This document shows positions 8,998 to 18,865 of a DNA stretch of 42,331 nucleotides, one piece after another. The notes beneath the pieces were generated by a model, which saw nothing but the letters and a program-made list of their open reading frames with translations, was not told where the DNA came from and searched no databases. A program made the position numbers and the translations under genes. The stretch lies in NCBI RefSeq assembly GCF_026225065.1, contig NZ_JAMFSB010000384.1, positions 1-42,331 on the forward strand, read 5' to 3'. The stretch is from Paraburkholderia sp. GTDB lineage: Bacteria; Pseudomonadota; Gammaproteobacteria; Burkholderiales; Burkholderiaceae. How positions within the stretch are numbered: the first letter of the stretch is position 1; each line of letters begins with the position of its first letter.

Positions 8998-9813
8998 ATG
9001 CTGACCAGGTCCGATCTCGCGGTTACCCGCGTACGTCATCCCCTGAAATTTCGTTTGCTGCAAGTCACGCGGGTTGAACCGCTGACGCCTCATCTGATTC
9101 GCGTCACCTTTACCGGTGACGATCTGCACGACTTCGAATCGGCTTCGTTCGACGATCACATCAAGGTCTTCTTCCCGGCGCCGGGCGCCGACAAGCCAGT
9201 GCTGCCGGAGGCGGGCCCGAACGGTCCGGTGTTCCCGGAAGATCAGCCGCGACCGGTGGCGCGCGATTTCACGCCGCGTCGCTATGACCGCGCCGCACGC
9301 GAACTGGACATCGAGTTCGCGATGCACGAAGCCGGTCCGGCCGCGACGTGGGCAGCGCAAGCCAAGGTCGGGCAATATCTGGGCGTCGGTGGGCCGCGCG
9401 GCTCGCTGGTGATTCCCACCGGTTTCGACTGGCATCTGCTGATCGGCGACGAGACCGCGCTGCCGGCCATCGCCCGGCGTCTGCAGGAGCTGCCTGCCAG
9501 CACGCGCGTAGCAGCCGTGCTCGAAGTCGCAGATCCGTCGGCGCGCATCGAATTCGATACGCAGGCCGAACTGCATGCGGTGTGGCGTTACCGCAGCGAT
9601 TCGCCGTATCGCGGCGATGCATTGCTGCAAGCGGTCCGTGAGACGTATCTGCCGGATGGCGAAGGCTATGTCTGGGCTGCCGGCGAATCCGCCACGATGC
9701 GCGCGGTGCGGTATCACCTATACACCGAGCGCGGCGTCGACAAATCGCGCATCCGTGCGGCAAGCTACTGGAAACAGGGCGCCGCAGCGGTGCACGAAAA
9801 CCTCGACGACTGA
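8998..9813 (+). CDS. siderophore-interacting protein (SIP/ViuB/YqjH-like ferric reductase)
   Basis: RPVARDFTPRRYD FAD motif, GPRGSLVIP, GDETALPAIARRL, and YVWAAGESATMRAVRYHL; SD GGAGAG upstream of ATG 8998. Confidence 0.92.
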   Translation: MLTRSDLAVTRVRHPLKFRLLQVTRVEPLTPHLIRVTFTGDDLHDFESASFDDHIKVFFPAPGADKPVLPEAGPNGPVFPEDQPRPVARDFTPRRYDRAARELDIEFAMHEAGPAATWAAQAKVGQYLGVGGPRGSLVIPTGFDWHLLIGDETALPAIARRLQELPASTRVAAVLEVADPSARIEFDTQAELHAVWRYRSDSPYRGDALLQAVRETYLPDGEGYVWAAGESATMRAVRYHLYTERGVDKSRIRAASYWKQGAAAVHENLDD

Positions 9814-9840
9814 GCCTGCGCAAACCTCGCAAATCTCATC

Positions 9841-9861
9841 GCCAGCCCCGCGGCTGGCTTT
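9841..9861 (+). terminator. stem-loop between SIP and MFS genes (possible attenuator/terminator)
   Basis: GCCAGCC-CCGC-GGCTGGC followed by TTT. Confidence 0.45.
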
Positions 9862-9883
9862 ACCTTCTTCAAGGATCTTGCCG

Positions 9884-11143
9884 ATGTATTCCATCAGCAC
9901 AAAGCACGAACGGCGTCTACTCTGGCTGCTCGCGCTGACGCAGTTCACCGTCATCATGGACTTTATGGTCATGATGCCGTTGGGTCCGCAGATCATGCAT
10001 ACCTTCAGCATCACACCGGCGGCCTTCGCGACGGCGGTGTCGGCCTACTCGTGGTGTTCGGGGCTCTCGGGCCTGTTCGCCGCGACCTACATCGACCGCT
10101 TCGACCGGCGCAAGCTGTTGCTGACGGTGTATGCGCTATTCGCGATATCTAACCTGGGCTGCGCGCTCGCCAGCAGCTTTCCGTTGCTGCTCGCAGCGCG
10201 CGCCTTTGCCGGTATTACAGGCGGCGTGCTGGGCTCGGTGATCATGGCGATCGTCGGCGATGTGATTCCGGTGCAGCGCCGCGGTGCGGCCACCGGCACC
10301 ATCATGACCTCGCTCTCGCTGGCTGCGATTGCCGGCGTGCCGGCCGGCGTCATGTTAGGGGCGCACTTCAACTGGGCGGCGCCGTTCGTGCTGCTGGTGG
10401 TGCTCTCCGTGTTGATCTGGTTCGGCGGTATGCAGATCGTGCCGTCGCTCGCCGAGCATCTGAGCCGCCGGCCGCCGCCGTTGAACCAGGTGCTGCCCGA
10501 CCTCGGACGCCTGCTCAGCAATCCGCGCCATCTGAATGCGTTTGCGCTTACCTTTATGATCATGGTGTCGCATATGCTGGTGATTCCGTTTATCTCGCCG
10601 ATGCTGGTCCTCAACCACGGCGTGCCACCTGCACATCTATCGTGGATATATATGGGCGGCGGCTTCGCGACATTCTTTACGTCGCGCGCGATTGGCCGCC
10701 TTGCCGACCGCTACGGCAAGCATCGTGTATTCCGCATTGCCGCCGTGCTGTCGATACTGCCGGTGCTGTTCGTGACTCACCTGCCCGATCTGCCTTTCGT
10801 CGTCGTGGTGCTGTTCTTCCCATTCTTTATGGTGGCCATGTCAGGACGCATGATCCCCATGCAGGCGCTGCTCACGACGGTTCCCGAGCCTACCCGCCGG
10901 GGTGCGTTTCTGAGCGCCAACAGCGCGCTGCAAGCGGTGGGGATGGGCTGCGGTGCATGGCTCGGCGGCTTGATGCTGACCAATACCGCGAGCGGACAGA
11001 TTGCCGGCTATGGCACGGTCGGCTGGGCGGCGGTGGGCATCACGCTGGCTGCCGTGTTGTGGGCCGGCCGGGTGAAGGCAGCGGCCGACAAGGCGCCGTC
11101 TGCGTCTGCCGACCTCGGTCCGGAGCCGTTGGGCGAGACTTGA
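9884..11143 (+). CDS. MFS transporter
   Basis: Start MYSISTKHERRLLWLLALTQFTVIMDFMVMMPLGPQI; MFS motif DRFDRRKLL; RLADRYGKHRVFR. Confidence 0.88.
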   Translation: MYSISTKHERRLLWLLALTQFTVIMDFMVMMPLGPQIMHTFSITPAAFATAVSAYSWCSGLSGLFAATYIDRFDRRKLLLTVYALFAISNLGCALASSFPLLLAARAFAGITGGVLGSVIMAIVGDVIPVQRRGAATGTIMTSLSLAAIAGVPAGVMLGAHFNWAAPFVLLVVLSVLIWFGGMQIVPSLAEHLSRRPPPLNQVLPDLGRLLSNPRHLNAFALTFMIMVSHMLVIPFISPMLVLNHGVPPAHLSWIYMGGGFATFFTSRAIGRLADRYGKHRVFRIAAVLSILPVLFVTHLPDLPFVVVVLFFPFFMVAMSGRMIPMQALLTTVPEPTRRGAFLSANSALQAVGMGCGAWLGGLMLTNTASGQIAGYGTVGWAAVGITLAAVLWAGRVKAAADKAPSASADLGPEPLGET

Positions 11144-11149
11144 TGCAGC

Positions 11150-11929
11150 CTATGCCACATGCCATTGCGGCGGCCGCTTCTCGAGGAACGCGTTGACGCC
11201 TTCGCGTTGATCCGGGCCATCGAACAGATCGACGAAGCGCTCGCGCTCAACCGCGAGCGCCGCCGAACGCGGCACGCCTTGACGGCCCTGATGAATCAGG
11301 GTTTTGCTGAAAGAGACCGCCTGCGGGCTGAGCGTCGTGACGCGCGCCGCCATGGTCAACGCAGCCTCGCGTGCGGCGCCCTTCTCCACCACTTCTTCGA
11401 CGAGGCCGATCCGCAATGCCGTCGCGGCATCGACGCGCTCGCCCGTCAGAATCATCCGCTTCGCCCAGCCTTCGCCGACCAGCCACGGCAGCGTCTGCGT
11501 GCCGCATCCACAAGGCAGCAGACCCACTGCCGTTTCCGGCAACGCAAGCTGCGCGTGTTGCTCGGCAATCCGGATATCGCAGGACAGCGCACATTCGAGG
11601 CCGCCGCCCATCGCATAACCGTTGATCGCGGCAATCACCACGGCGCGCGCGTTTTGCAGTGTCTCGAAGGCAGCGCCGAAACGCGCGGCGGCGGTACGTG
11701 CGACATCGCGATTGCCATCCGCGAAGGTGTTCAGATCGGCGCCCGCACTGAAGAACTTCGGGCCGTCGCCGGTAATAACAATCGCCCGCACACGAGCCTC
11801 GCCGTTCAGGCGTTCGACCGTCTGTTGCAGTTGCAGGAGCCCGTCCGGCGTGAAAGCATTTGCGGGCGGGCGTTTGAGTGTGAACACGGCGACGGCGCCG
11901 TCGTTTGCGTAGTCGAGTTCGATCATCAT
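11150..11929 (-). CDS. enoyl-CoA hydratase/isomerase family protein
   Basis: SAGADLNTFADG, INGYAMGGGLECALSCDIRIAEQHAQLALPE crotonase signature. Confidence 0.92.
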   Translation of the reverse strand: MMIELDYANDGAVAVFTLKRPPANAFTPDGLLQLQQTVERLNGEARVRAIVITGDGPKFFSAGADLNTFADGNRDVARTAAARFGAAFETLQNARAVVIAAINGYAMGGGLECALSCDIRIAEQHAQLALPETAVGLLPCGCGTQTLPWLVGEGWAKRMILTGERVDAATALRIGLVEEVVEKGAAREAALTMAARVTTLSPQAVSFSKTLIHQGRQGVPRSAALAVERERFVDLFDGPDQREGVNAFLEKRPPQWHVA

Positions 11930-12043
11930 GCGTCTCCGGCTGGAATTGCTGTGCTATCGCCGCCGCGCGTAACCGGCCGGCTCATCGCGTGTGAAAAAAG
12001 AGGCAGACAGTACCGCGTTGCACTGCACTGCACTGCCTTCGGT

Positions 12044-13768
12044 CTATTTACTATTCGCGCCCGACAGATCCGCGAAGTCCTCTTCCCAGTATTCACCAGG
12101 CAGACGTGCGGGTTCGGCAGCCCGCTCGAGTTCGCGGCGCCGCAGTTCGACGCGGCGGATCTTGCCGGAGATGGTCTTGGGCAGTTCACTAAACTGCAGA
12201 CGGCGAATCCGCTTGTACGGCGACAGCTTTTCGCGCGAAAACTGGAACACGCTGCGTGCGAGTTCAGGGCCGGCTTCATAGCCATGACGAACCGTGACGA
12301 ACGCTTTCGGCACGGACAAGCGCACGGGGTCGGCACTCGGCACCACGGCCGCTTCAGCAATCGCCTCGTGCTCGATCAGCACGCTCTCCAGTTCGAATGG
12401 ACTTAGCCGGTAATCGGACGACTTGAACACGTCATCGGAGCGGCCCACGTACACGTAGTAGCCATCCTCGCGCCGCAGCGCCACGTCGGAGGTGTGGTAG
12501 TAGCCGTTGCGCATCGCCTGCACGGTCGCGTTGGCGCTGTTCGCGTAGCCCGTCATCAGGCCGAGCGGACGGTGCGCGAGCGGCAAGGCGATTTCGCCTT
12601 CGCTGACGGCCTGATCGTCGGCATCGACCAGTTCAATGCGGTAGCCCGGCAACGGTCGGCCCATCGAGCCTGGCACCACCGGCTGACCGGGCGAGTTACC
12701 GATCTGGCAGGTGGTCTCGGTCTGACCGAAGCCATCGCGGATCGTCACGTTCCATGCATGCCGCACACGCTCGATCACCTCCGGATTCAGAGGCTCGCCC
12801 GCGCCGACGATCTCGCGCAGCCTGACCGGATAGTCGGCCATCGGCTCCTGCACCAGCATGCGCCAGACGGTCGGCGGCGCACACAGCGTCGTGACGTTGC
12901 AGCGCACCAGCACATCGAGCGTTTCCTTCGGCACGAAGCGCGCGTAGTTGAAGACAAACACGCAGGCCTGCGCATTCCACGGCGCGTAGAAGCAGCTCCA
13001 CGCATGCTTGGCCCAGCCGGGCGAACTGATGTTCCAGTGGATATCGCCCGGTTGCAGGCCGATCCAGTACATCGTCGACAAATGGCCCACCGGATAGCTT
13101 TGATGCGTATGCTCGACGAGCTTGGGCTTCGACGTGGTGCCCGAAGTGAAGTACAGCAGCAGCGGATCGGTCGCGTGCGTCGGACCATCTGGCGTGAACT
13201 GCGCGGTGGCATCGTAAGCGGCGGAAAGATCGATCCAGCCGTCACGCGGTGCGCCGACCGACAGACGCGTCAGCGGGATATCGAGGCCATCAAATTTCGC
13301 CAGTTCCGCGCTATCCACCACGACGAATTTCGCCTCGCCGATCTGGATGCGGTCGCGCACGTCGTCGGCGGAAAGCTGGGTGGTTGCGGGCAACACGATC
13401 GCGCCGAGCTTCATCGCCGCTAGCATCACGTCCCAGAGTTCGACGCGATTCGGCAGCATCAACAGCAGACGGTCGCCGCGCCCCACGCCGATACCGTGCA
13501 GGAAATTCGCCATCCGCGCCGAGCGTTCGGACATCTGCGCATACGTGAACTTCGTGCCCGAGCCAGTGGGATCGTCGACGATCCACAACGCCGGGTTGTG
13601 GTTGTCGTGCGCGATCACATCGAAATAGTCGAGCGCCCAGTTGAACTGAACGAGCGCTGGCCAGGCGAACTCGCTATACGCGCGCTCGTAGTCCGTGCGA
13701 TGGCGCAACAAGAGATCGCGCGCATCGAGGAAGGCCTTCGTCGAAATCGGAATGGTTCGCTCGGTCAT
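12044..13768 (-). CDS. AMP-binding acyl-CoA synthetase
   Basis: LYFTSGTTSKPKLVEHTHQSY AMP-binding motif, RDGFGQTETT, SPYKRIRRLQFSELPKTISGKIRRVELR. Confidence 0.93.
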   Translation of the reverse strand: MTERTIPISTKAFLDARDLLLRHRTDYERAYSEFAWPALVQFNWALDYFDVIAHDNHNPALWIVDDPTGSGTKFTYAQMSERSARMANFLHGIGVGRGDRLLLMLPNRVELWDVMLAAMKLGAIVLPATTQLSADDVRDRIQIGEAKFVVVDSAELAKFDGLDIPLTRLSVGAPRDGWIDLSAAYDATAQFTPDGPTHATDPLLLYFTSGTTSKPKLVEHTHQSYPVGHLSTMYWIGLQPGDIHWNISSPGWAKHAWSCFYAPWNAQACVFVFNYARFVPKETLDVLVRCNVTTLCAPPTVWRMLVQEPMADYPVRLREIVGAGEPLNPEVIERVRHAWNVTIRDGFGQTETTCQIGNSPGQPVVPGSMGRPLPGYRIELVDADDQAVSEGEIALPLAHRPLGLMTGYANSANATVQAMRNGYYHTSDVALRREDGYYVYVGRSDDVFKSSDYRLSPFELESVLIEHEAIAEAAVVPSADPVRLSVPKAFVTVRHGYEAGPELARSVFQFSREKLSPYKRIRRLQFSELPKTISGKIRRVELRRRELERAAEPARLPGEYWEEDFADLSGANSK

Positions 13769-13784
13769 CGTCGTCTCCTTTGTC

Positions 13785-13818
13785 GACGGGAGTTAGCGCT
13801 TTAGCGCTGACTCCCGTC
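13785..13818 (-). ncRNA. 5'-UTR hairpin module, copy 1 (upstream of acyl-CoA synthetase)
   Basis: Minus strand GACGGGAGTCAGCGCTAAAGCGCTAACTCCCGTC then GACAAAGGAGA and ATG; 16-nt arms with one mismatch. Confidence 0.6.
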
Positions 13819-13879
13819 TCATGCAGATGCTGTCGTGCCGTCCGGCGCATATGCGTTCTATTGGCGTTTCATTCTGCAC

Positions 13880-15013
13880 TCAAACGTGCCGCGCGATCAC
13901 CATTCTTTGTACTTCGCTGGTCCCCTCGTAAATCTGCGTGATGCGGGCGTCGCGATAGTGACGCTCCACCGCGTAGTCCTCCAGGTAGCCGTAGCCGCCG
14001 TGAATCTGGATCGCGTGCGAACAAACCTCCTCAGCCATCTCGGACGCGTACAGCTTCGCCTGCGATGCCTCGGACAGGCACGGCTTGCCCGCGCTGCGCA
14101 GCCGCGCCGCGTGATGCACGAGCAGCCGGGCAGCGTTCAGGCGTGTGAGCATATCGGCCAGCATATTGGCGATGGACTGGTGTTCCGTCAGCGGCTTGCC
14201 GAACTGGATCCGCTCGCGAGCGTAGAGACGCGCCGCATCGAAGGCCGCGCGGGCGATGCCCAGCGCCTGCGCCGCAATGCCGATACGTCCGCCTTCGAGG
14301 TTCGACAAGGCGATGCGCAACCCTTCGCCACGCTGGCCGAGCAGATTCGCCTCGGGGATGGCGCAGTCCTCGAACGAGATCGGGCAAGTATCCGAAGCGC
14401 GGATGCCCATCTTATGCTCGGGGCGTCCGACGTTGAAACCGGACGTATCGGTGGGCACGATAAAAGCCGAGATGCCTCGCTTGCCCAGTTCGGGATCGGT
14501 CACGGCGAACACGATAGCGATGTTCGCCCGCGCGCCGTTGGTCACAAACTGCTTACTGCCGTTGATTATCCATTTGCCGTCGCGCAGCTCGGCACGTGTG
14601 CGCAGGTTATGGGCTTCGGAACCGGCCTGCGGCTCGGTCAGGCAGAATGCGCCGATCCGGCGTCCGGTAGCGAGATCCTGCAGGTACTCATTTTTCTGCG
14701 CCTCGGTGCCGAAGTTGAGAATCGGGCCGCAGCCGACCGAGTTATGCACGCTCATCAGCGTCGCGCACGACGCGCAACCGGCGGCGATTTCTTCGAGCGC
14801 CAGCGCATAGGCGATGTAGTCGGTGTATGAGCCGCCCCATTCGGACGGCACGATCATGCCAAGAAAACCCAGTTCGCCCATCTGTGTGACGACCTGATCG
14901 GGCAGTTTTGCCTCGCGGTCCCATTGCCCCGCATGCGGCACGAGGCAATCGACCGCGAAATCGCGGGCTGCGTCGCGGATCATCCGCTGTTCGTCGGTGT
15001 AGAAATTGTCCAT
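13880..15013 (-). CDS. acyl-CoA dehydrogenase
   Basis: [19 protein letters not shown] and [41 protein letters not shown] signatures. Confidence 0.95.
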   Translation of the reverse strand: MDNFYTDEQRMIRDAARDFAVDCLVPHAGQWDREAKLPDQVVTQMGELGFLGMIVPSEWGGSYTDYIAYALALEEIAAGCASCATLMSVHNSVGCGPILNFGTEAQKNEYLQDLATGRRIGAFCLTEPQAGSEAHNLRTRAELRDGKWIINGSKQFVTNGARANIAIVFAVTDPELGKRGISAFIVPTDTSGFNVGRPEHKMGIRASDTCPISFEDCAIPEANLLGQRGEGLRIALSNLEGGRIGIAAQALGIARAAFDAARLYARERIQFGKPLTEHQSIANMLADMLTRLNAARLLVHHAARLRSAGKPCLSEASQAKLYASEMAEEVCSHAIQIHGGYGYLEDYAVERHYRDARITQIYEGTSEVQRMVIARHV

Positions 15014-15258
15014 GGCTTACGCCTGTGTCTCCGTCCAGATTGAACAAGTGTAGCAAGCCGCTGGACAGCTTCGATGCTCTGCCCGATCATTCTGCGTGAG
15101 CGCATTTGCCATGCTCGCGTGATCCGGCAACGTTTCCACACGTAGATTGACGGGGTCGCTGTTCTCCGGCATGCGCAAACCTGAGCGCGTTTGCCAGCGC
15201 GGGCCCAGCGGCCTCAGGCCTGGGCCTGGGGCCGTGCCATGCAAACCATTCCAGTTCA

Positions 15259-16302
15259 ATGACGCCGAAAAACGACAAAGGGACAATCTCGCTGAGCCTC
15301 GTCGAAGAAACGCTGGCGCTCGCGCGAGCGCGCGGTCTCGACGTGAAACCGCTCGTCGAAGCCGCCGGCATTGCGCCGCAGATGCTGGCCGCGCCGAAGA
15401 GCCGGGTTTCCTCGGCGCAATACGGCGCGCTGTGGGTCGCCATTGCAAACGCACTCGACGACGAGTTTTTCGGCCAGGACCCGCATCCGATGCGTTGCGG
15501 CAGCTTTATCGCCATGACGCAGGCAGCCTTGACGGCACGCAATGGTGCCCAGGCGCTGGCCAGGGCACTCAGTTTCATGCGCCTCGTGCTCGATGATCTG
15601 AGCGCGCAGCTCAGCACAGACCTGGGCCGTGTGCGGATTACGTTCAACCATCGCGACAGCACACCGCAGCCGACCATGTTCGCCTACGCGACGTATTTCA
15701 TCCTGGTCTACGGACTGGTGTGCTGGCTGGTCGGACGGCGCATTCCGTTGCTAGCGGCGCGCTTTCGCTGCGCCGAGCCGCCTGCCGCGCAGGAATACCG
15801 CCTGATGTTCTGCGAGGATATGCAGTTCGGCGAGGACGCATCGTATGTCGACCTGGCGCCGGCGTTTCTCGAACTACCCGTGGTTCAGACCGCGCAGTCG
15901 CTCAAGCCGTTTCTGCGCGATGCGCCGGGCAACTTTGTCGTCAAGTATCGCAATCCAGGTTCGCTGGCAGCGCGGGTTCGTAAGGTGCTGCGCGCGCTGC
16001 CGGCGGCCGGCTGGCCCGCCGCCGATCAGATGGCATTACGCCTGCATGTTGCGGAAGCAACCATGCGGCGGCATCTGAAGCAGGAAGGCTATACCTACCA
16101 GTCCATCAAGGACGACCTGCGGCGCGATATTGCCATTGCGGAACTGCAGGACAGCCGGCGCAGCATCGCGGAAATTGCGACGCGGGTGGGCTTTGCCGAG
16201 CCAAGCGCGTTCCATCGCGCGTTTCGCAAATGGACCGGCATGCGGCCGACCGATTACCGGCTCGAGCGGGCCGATCTCACGCATCCGGCGGAATCGGACT
16301 AA
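15259..16302 (+). CDS. AraC-family transcriptional regulator (Arabinose_bd/OruR type)
   Basis: C-terminal ATRVGFAEPSAFHRAFRKWTGMRPTDYR; divergent to the acyl-CoA cluster. Confidence 0.9.
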   Translation: MTPKNDKGTISLSLVEETLALARARGLDVKPLVEAAGIAPQMLAAPKSRVSSAQYGALWVAIANALDDEFFGQDPHPMRCGSFIAMTQAALTARNGAQALARALSFMRLVLDDLSAQLSTDLGRVRITFNHRDSTPQPTMFAYATYFILVYGLVCWLVGRRIPLLAARFRCAEPPAAQEYRLMFCEDMQFGEDASYVDLAPAFLELPVVQTAQSLKPFLRDAPGNFVVKYRNPGSLAARVRKVLRALPAAGWPAADQMALRLHVAEATMRRHLKQEGYTYQSIKDDLRRDIAIAELQDSRRSIAEIATRVGFAEPSAFHRAFRKWTGMRPTDYRLERADLTHPAESD

Positions 16303-16411
16303 GCTGTAAGCAGCAGGCCCTTTTTTCGGCCCGCGCCTCTCGATCACACCCGCCCTGTCTTCTGTCTCATCAGGGACGGCCGGGTCCGATACGGCGCTCT
16401 GGCCGTCCGCG

Positions 16412-18025
16412 ATGAGAACGTACCCGTTTCTCCCGTTCCGGCAGTCCGGCCCGCACCACCGGCGTATCCCCGGTGGTCTAGCGGTCCGGTTTCTACGCGG
16501 CGTCGCCGCGCTGGGCTTCCTGCTGGCGTTCGCCGGCGCCCTCCCCCTTGGCATCGCGGCCGCGCCGGCGCCCGGAGGCGTCATCGTGATCCCCGTCAGC
16601 GGCGCTATCGGACCCGCGAGCGCCGACTTTATCGTGCGCAGTCTGCAACGTGCGGCACAGCAACAGGCATCGCTCGCGGTGCTGCAACTCGATACGCCAG
16701 GCGGCCTCGATACCTCGATGCGGCAGATCATCAAGGCGATTCTGGGTTCGCCTGTGCCTGTCGCCGCGTTCGTAGCGCCGAGCGGTGCGAGGGCCGCGAG
16801 CGCGGGCACGTATATCGTCTACGCAAGCCATATCGCGGCAATGTCTCCCGGCACCAATCTCGGCGCGGCGACGCCGGTGCAAATCGGTCTGGGCGGCGCG
16901 GAGCCAGCGGGACAAAACGCACCCGGCTTGCCGGCGACGAACCCAGCCGGCCAGGGAGGCGCTAGTGCACCAACAGCCGTATCAGGAACATCAGGCGCCG
17001 CGGCAACCTCAAGCGCCCCTGGCACGCTGCCGCTAGACTCGCAATCGACCGAAATGCGCAAACAGGTCCACGATGCCGCCGCCTATATCCGCGGTCTTGC
17101 GCAACTGCGTGGCCGCAATGCCGATTGGGCCGAGCATGCCGTACGCGAAGCCGTGAGCCTGTCGGCCAACGAAGCGCTGGCCCAGCACGTAATCGATCTC
17201 ACCGCGCGCGACGTCCCCGATCTGCTGCGCAAACTCGACGGCCGCACGGTCAATACCGTTTCTGGCGACCAGTCTCTACACACGGCCAACGCCCCTGTCG
17301 TCACGCTAGAACCCGACTGGCGCAGCCATTTCCTCGCGGTTATCACAGACCCGAACGTGGCATTGATTCTGCTGATGATCGGCATGTACGGCCTCTTTTT
17401 CGAGTTCGCCAATCCCGGTTTCGTGCTGCCCGGCGTGGCGGGCGCGATCAGCCTCTTACTCGGCCTGTTCGCCATGCAGATGATGCCCATCAATTACGTA
17501 GGGCTGTGCCTGATCTTGCTGGGCCTCGCCTTCCTGGTCGCGGAAGCGTTTCTTCCGACCTTCGGCGCGCTGGGCTTTGGCGGCATTGTCGCGTTCGTGG
17601 TCGGCGCGCTGATGTTGATCGATACCGATGTGCCTGGCTACGGCATCCCGTTGCCGGTGATCGCGGCCGTCACCGCGTTCAGCGCGCTGTTTGTCTTCAC
17701 GGTATCGAGCGTGGCGCTGCGCGCGCGCCGGCGACCGGTCGTGACCGGTTCGGAAGCGTTGATCGGCAGCCTCGGCGTGGTGCTCGAGGAAGGGCTTGTG
17801 CCGCACGGCAGCGGGGATGCTGGCGTGGGTTGGGCGCGCGTGCATGGCGAACGCTGGCAAGTGTGTAGCGCGGCGCCGCTTGCGGCCGGCCGTGCGGTAC
17901 GTGTGACGGCGCGGCACGGCCTCACGCTAACGGTGGTGCCGGCGGAAGAACTCCGCAGCAAGCTGCATGGGACCAGAGTAGACGCTAAAGCGCCAACTCT
18001 GGTCGACAAAGGAGAACCCTCATGA
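16412..18025 (+). CDS. NfeD-family membrane-bound ClpP-class serine protease
   Basis: [36 protein letters not shown] (Ser region), [17 protein letters not shown] (Lys region), C-terminal NfeD TM/OB region; stop overlaps slipin ATG. Confidence 0.93.
   Translation: MRTYPFLPFRQSGPHHRRIPGGLAVRFLRGVAALGFLLAFAGALPLGIAAAPAPGGVIVIPVSGAIGPASADFIVRSLQRAAQQQASLAVLQLDTPGGLDTSMRQIIKAILGSPVPVAAFVAPSGARAASAGTYIVYASHIAAMSPGTNLGAATPVQIGLGGAEPAGQNAPGLPATNPAGQGGASAPTAVSGTSGAAATSSAPGTLPLDSQSTEMRKQVHDAAAYIRGLAQLRGRNADWAEHAVREAVSLSANEALAQHVIDLTARDVPDLLRKLDGRTVNTVSGDQSLHTANAPVVTLEPDWRSHFLAVITDPNVALILLMIGMYGLFFEFANPGFVLPGVAGAISLLLGLFAMQMMPINYVGLCLILLGLAFLVAEAFLPTFGALGFGGIVAFVVGALMLIDTDVPGYGIPLPVIAAVTAFSALFVFTVSSVALRARRRPVVTGSEALIGSLGVVLEEGLVPHGSGDAGVGWARVHGERWQVCSAAPLAAGRAVRVTARHGLTLTVVPAEELRSKLHGTRVDAKAPTLVDKGEPS
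17971..18004 (+). ncRNA. hairpin module, copy 2 (within nfeD 3' end, upstream of slipin)
   Basis: GACCAGAGTAGACGCTAAAGCGCCAACTCTGGTC then GACAAAGGAGA and ATG; same length and 3' flank as the copy at 13785-13818. Confidence 0.6.
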
Positions 18026-18798
18026 TTGGTTTCACATTCGGCTTCAGCAGCATTCTGATCGTGCTGGTGGCCGTGCTGATTGCATCATCCGTACGAATTT
18101 TCCGCGAGTACGAACGCGGTGTCGTGTTCATGCTCGGCCGCTTCTGGAAGGTCAAGGGACCTGGGCTCGTGCTGATCATCCCGGTCGTCCAGCAGGTGGT
18201 GCGCATGGACCTGCGCACCGTCGTGTTCGACGTGCCGCCACAGGACGTGATTACGCGCGACAACGTCTCAGTCAAGGTCAACGCGGTGGTGTATTTCCGC
18301 GTCGTCGATCCGGAACGCGCGGTGATTCAGGTGGCGAAATACTTCGAGGCGACCAGCCAGTTGTCACAGACCACGCTGCGCGCAGTGCTCGGCAAACACG
18401 AACTCGACGAGCTGCTAGCCGATCGCGAGCAACTCAACGCGGACATCCAGAAGGTACTCGACGCACAAACCGATGCCTGGGGCATCAAGGTGGCGATCGT
18501 CGAAATCAAGCATGTGGATATCAACGAAACGATGATCCGCGCGATCGCCCGGCAGGCCGAAGCCGAACGCGAGCGGCGCGCAAAGGTGATCCATGCGGAA
18601 GGCGAGTTGCAGGCCTCGCAGCATCTGCTGGAGGCGGCACAGACGCTGGCGCAGCAGCCGCAGGCGATGCAACTGCGCTATCTGCAGACGCTCACGACGA
18701 TCGCCGCGGACAAGAACTCGACCATCGTGTTTCCGCTGCCGATCGATTTGCTGAATGCCGTGCTGGACAGATTGGGCAAGCCGTCGTCGGCAGCGTGA
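18022..18798 (+). CDS. slipin family protein (SPFH/stomatin-like)
   Basis: [59 protein letters not shown]. Confidence 0.95.
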   Translation: MIGFTFGFSSILIVLVAVLIASSVRIFREYERGVVFMLGRFWKVKGPGLVLIIPVVQQVVRMDLRTVVFDVPPQDVITRDNVSVKVNAVVYFRVVDPERAVIQVAKYFEATSQLSQTTLRAVLGKHELDELLADREQLNADIQKVLDAQTDAWGIKVAIVEIKHVDINETMIRAIARQAEAERERRAKVIHAEGELQASQHLLEAAQTLAQQPQAMQLRYLQTLTTIAADKNSTIVFPLPIDLLNAVLDRLGKPSSAA

Positions 18799-18826
18799 GT
18801 GCCGAATCAGGAAAACCGCACCCTGA

Positions 18827-18846
18827 CGTCCAGGGTTTGTACTGAT
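18827..18846 (+). terminator. weak stem-loop after slipin
   Basis: ACCCTG-ACGTC-CAGGGT followed by TTG. Confidence 0.35.
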
Positions 18847-18865
18847 CGCTCCAAAGGAGCTTGTG

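Noticed and set aside
12014-12034. Short GCACT tandem repeat (TTGCACTGCACTGCACTGCC)
   Set aside because: Only about three units, too short to claim a functional repeat
11159-12406. 415 aa plus-strand ORF
   Set aside because: Antisense to the enoyl-CoA hydratase and synthetase genes, which have strong family signatures; typical GC-rich shadow ORF
12494-13423. 309 aa plus-strand ORF
   Set aside because: Antisense shadow of acyl-CoA synthetase; no recognisable domain
13835-14830. 331 aa plus-strand ORF
   Set aside because: Antisense shadow of acyl-CoA dehydrogenase
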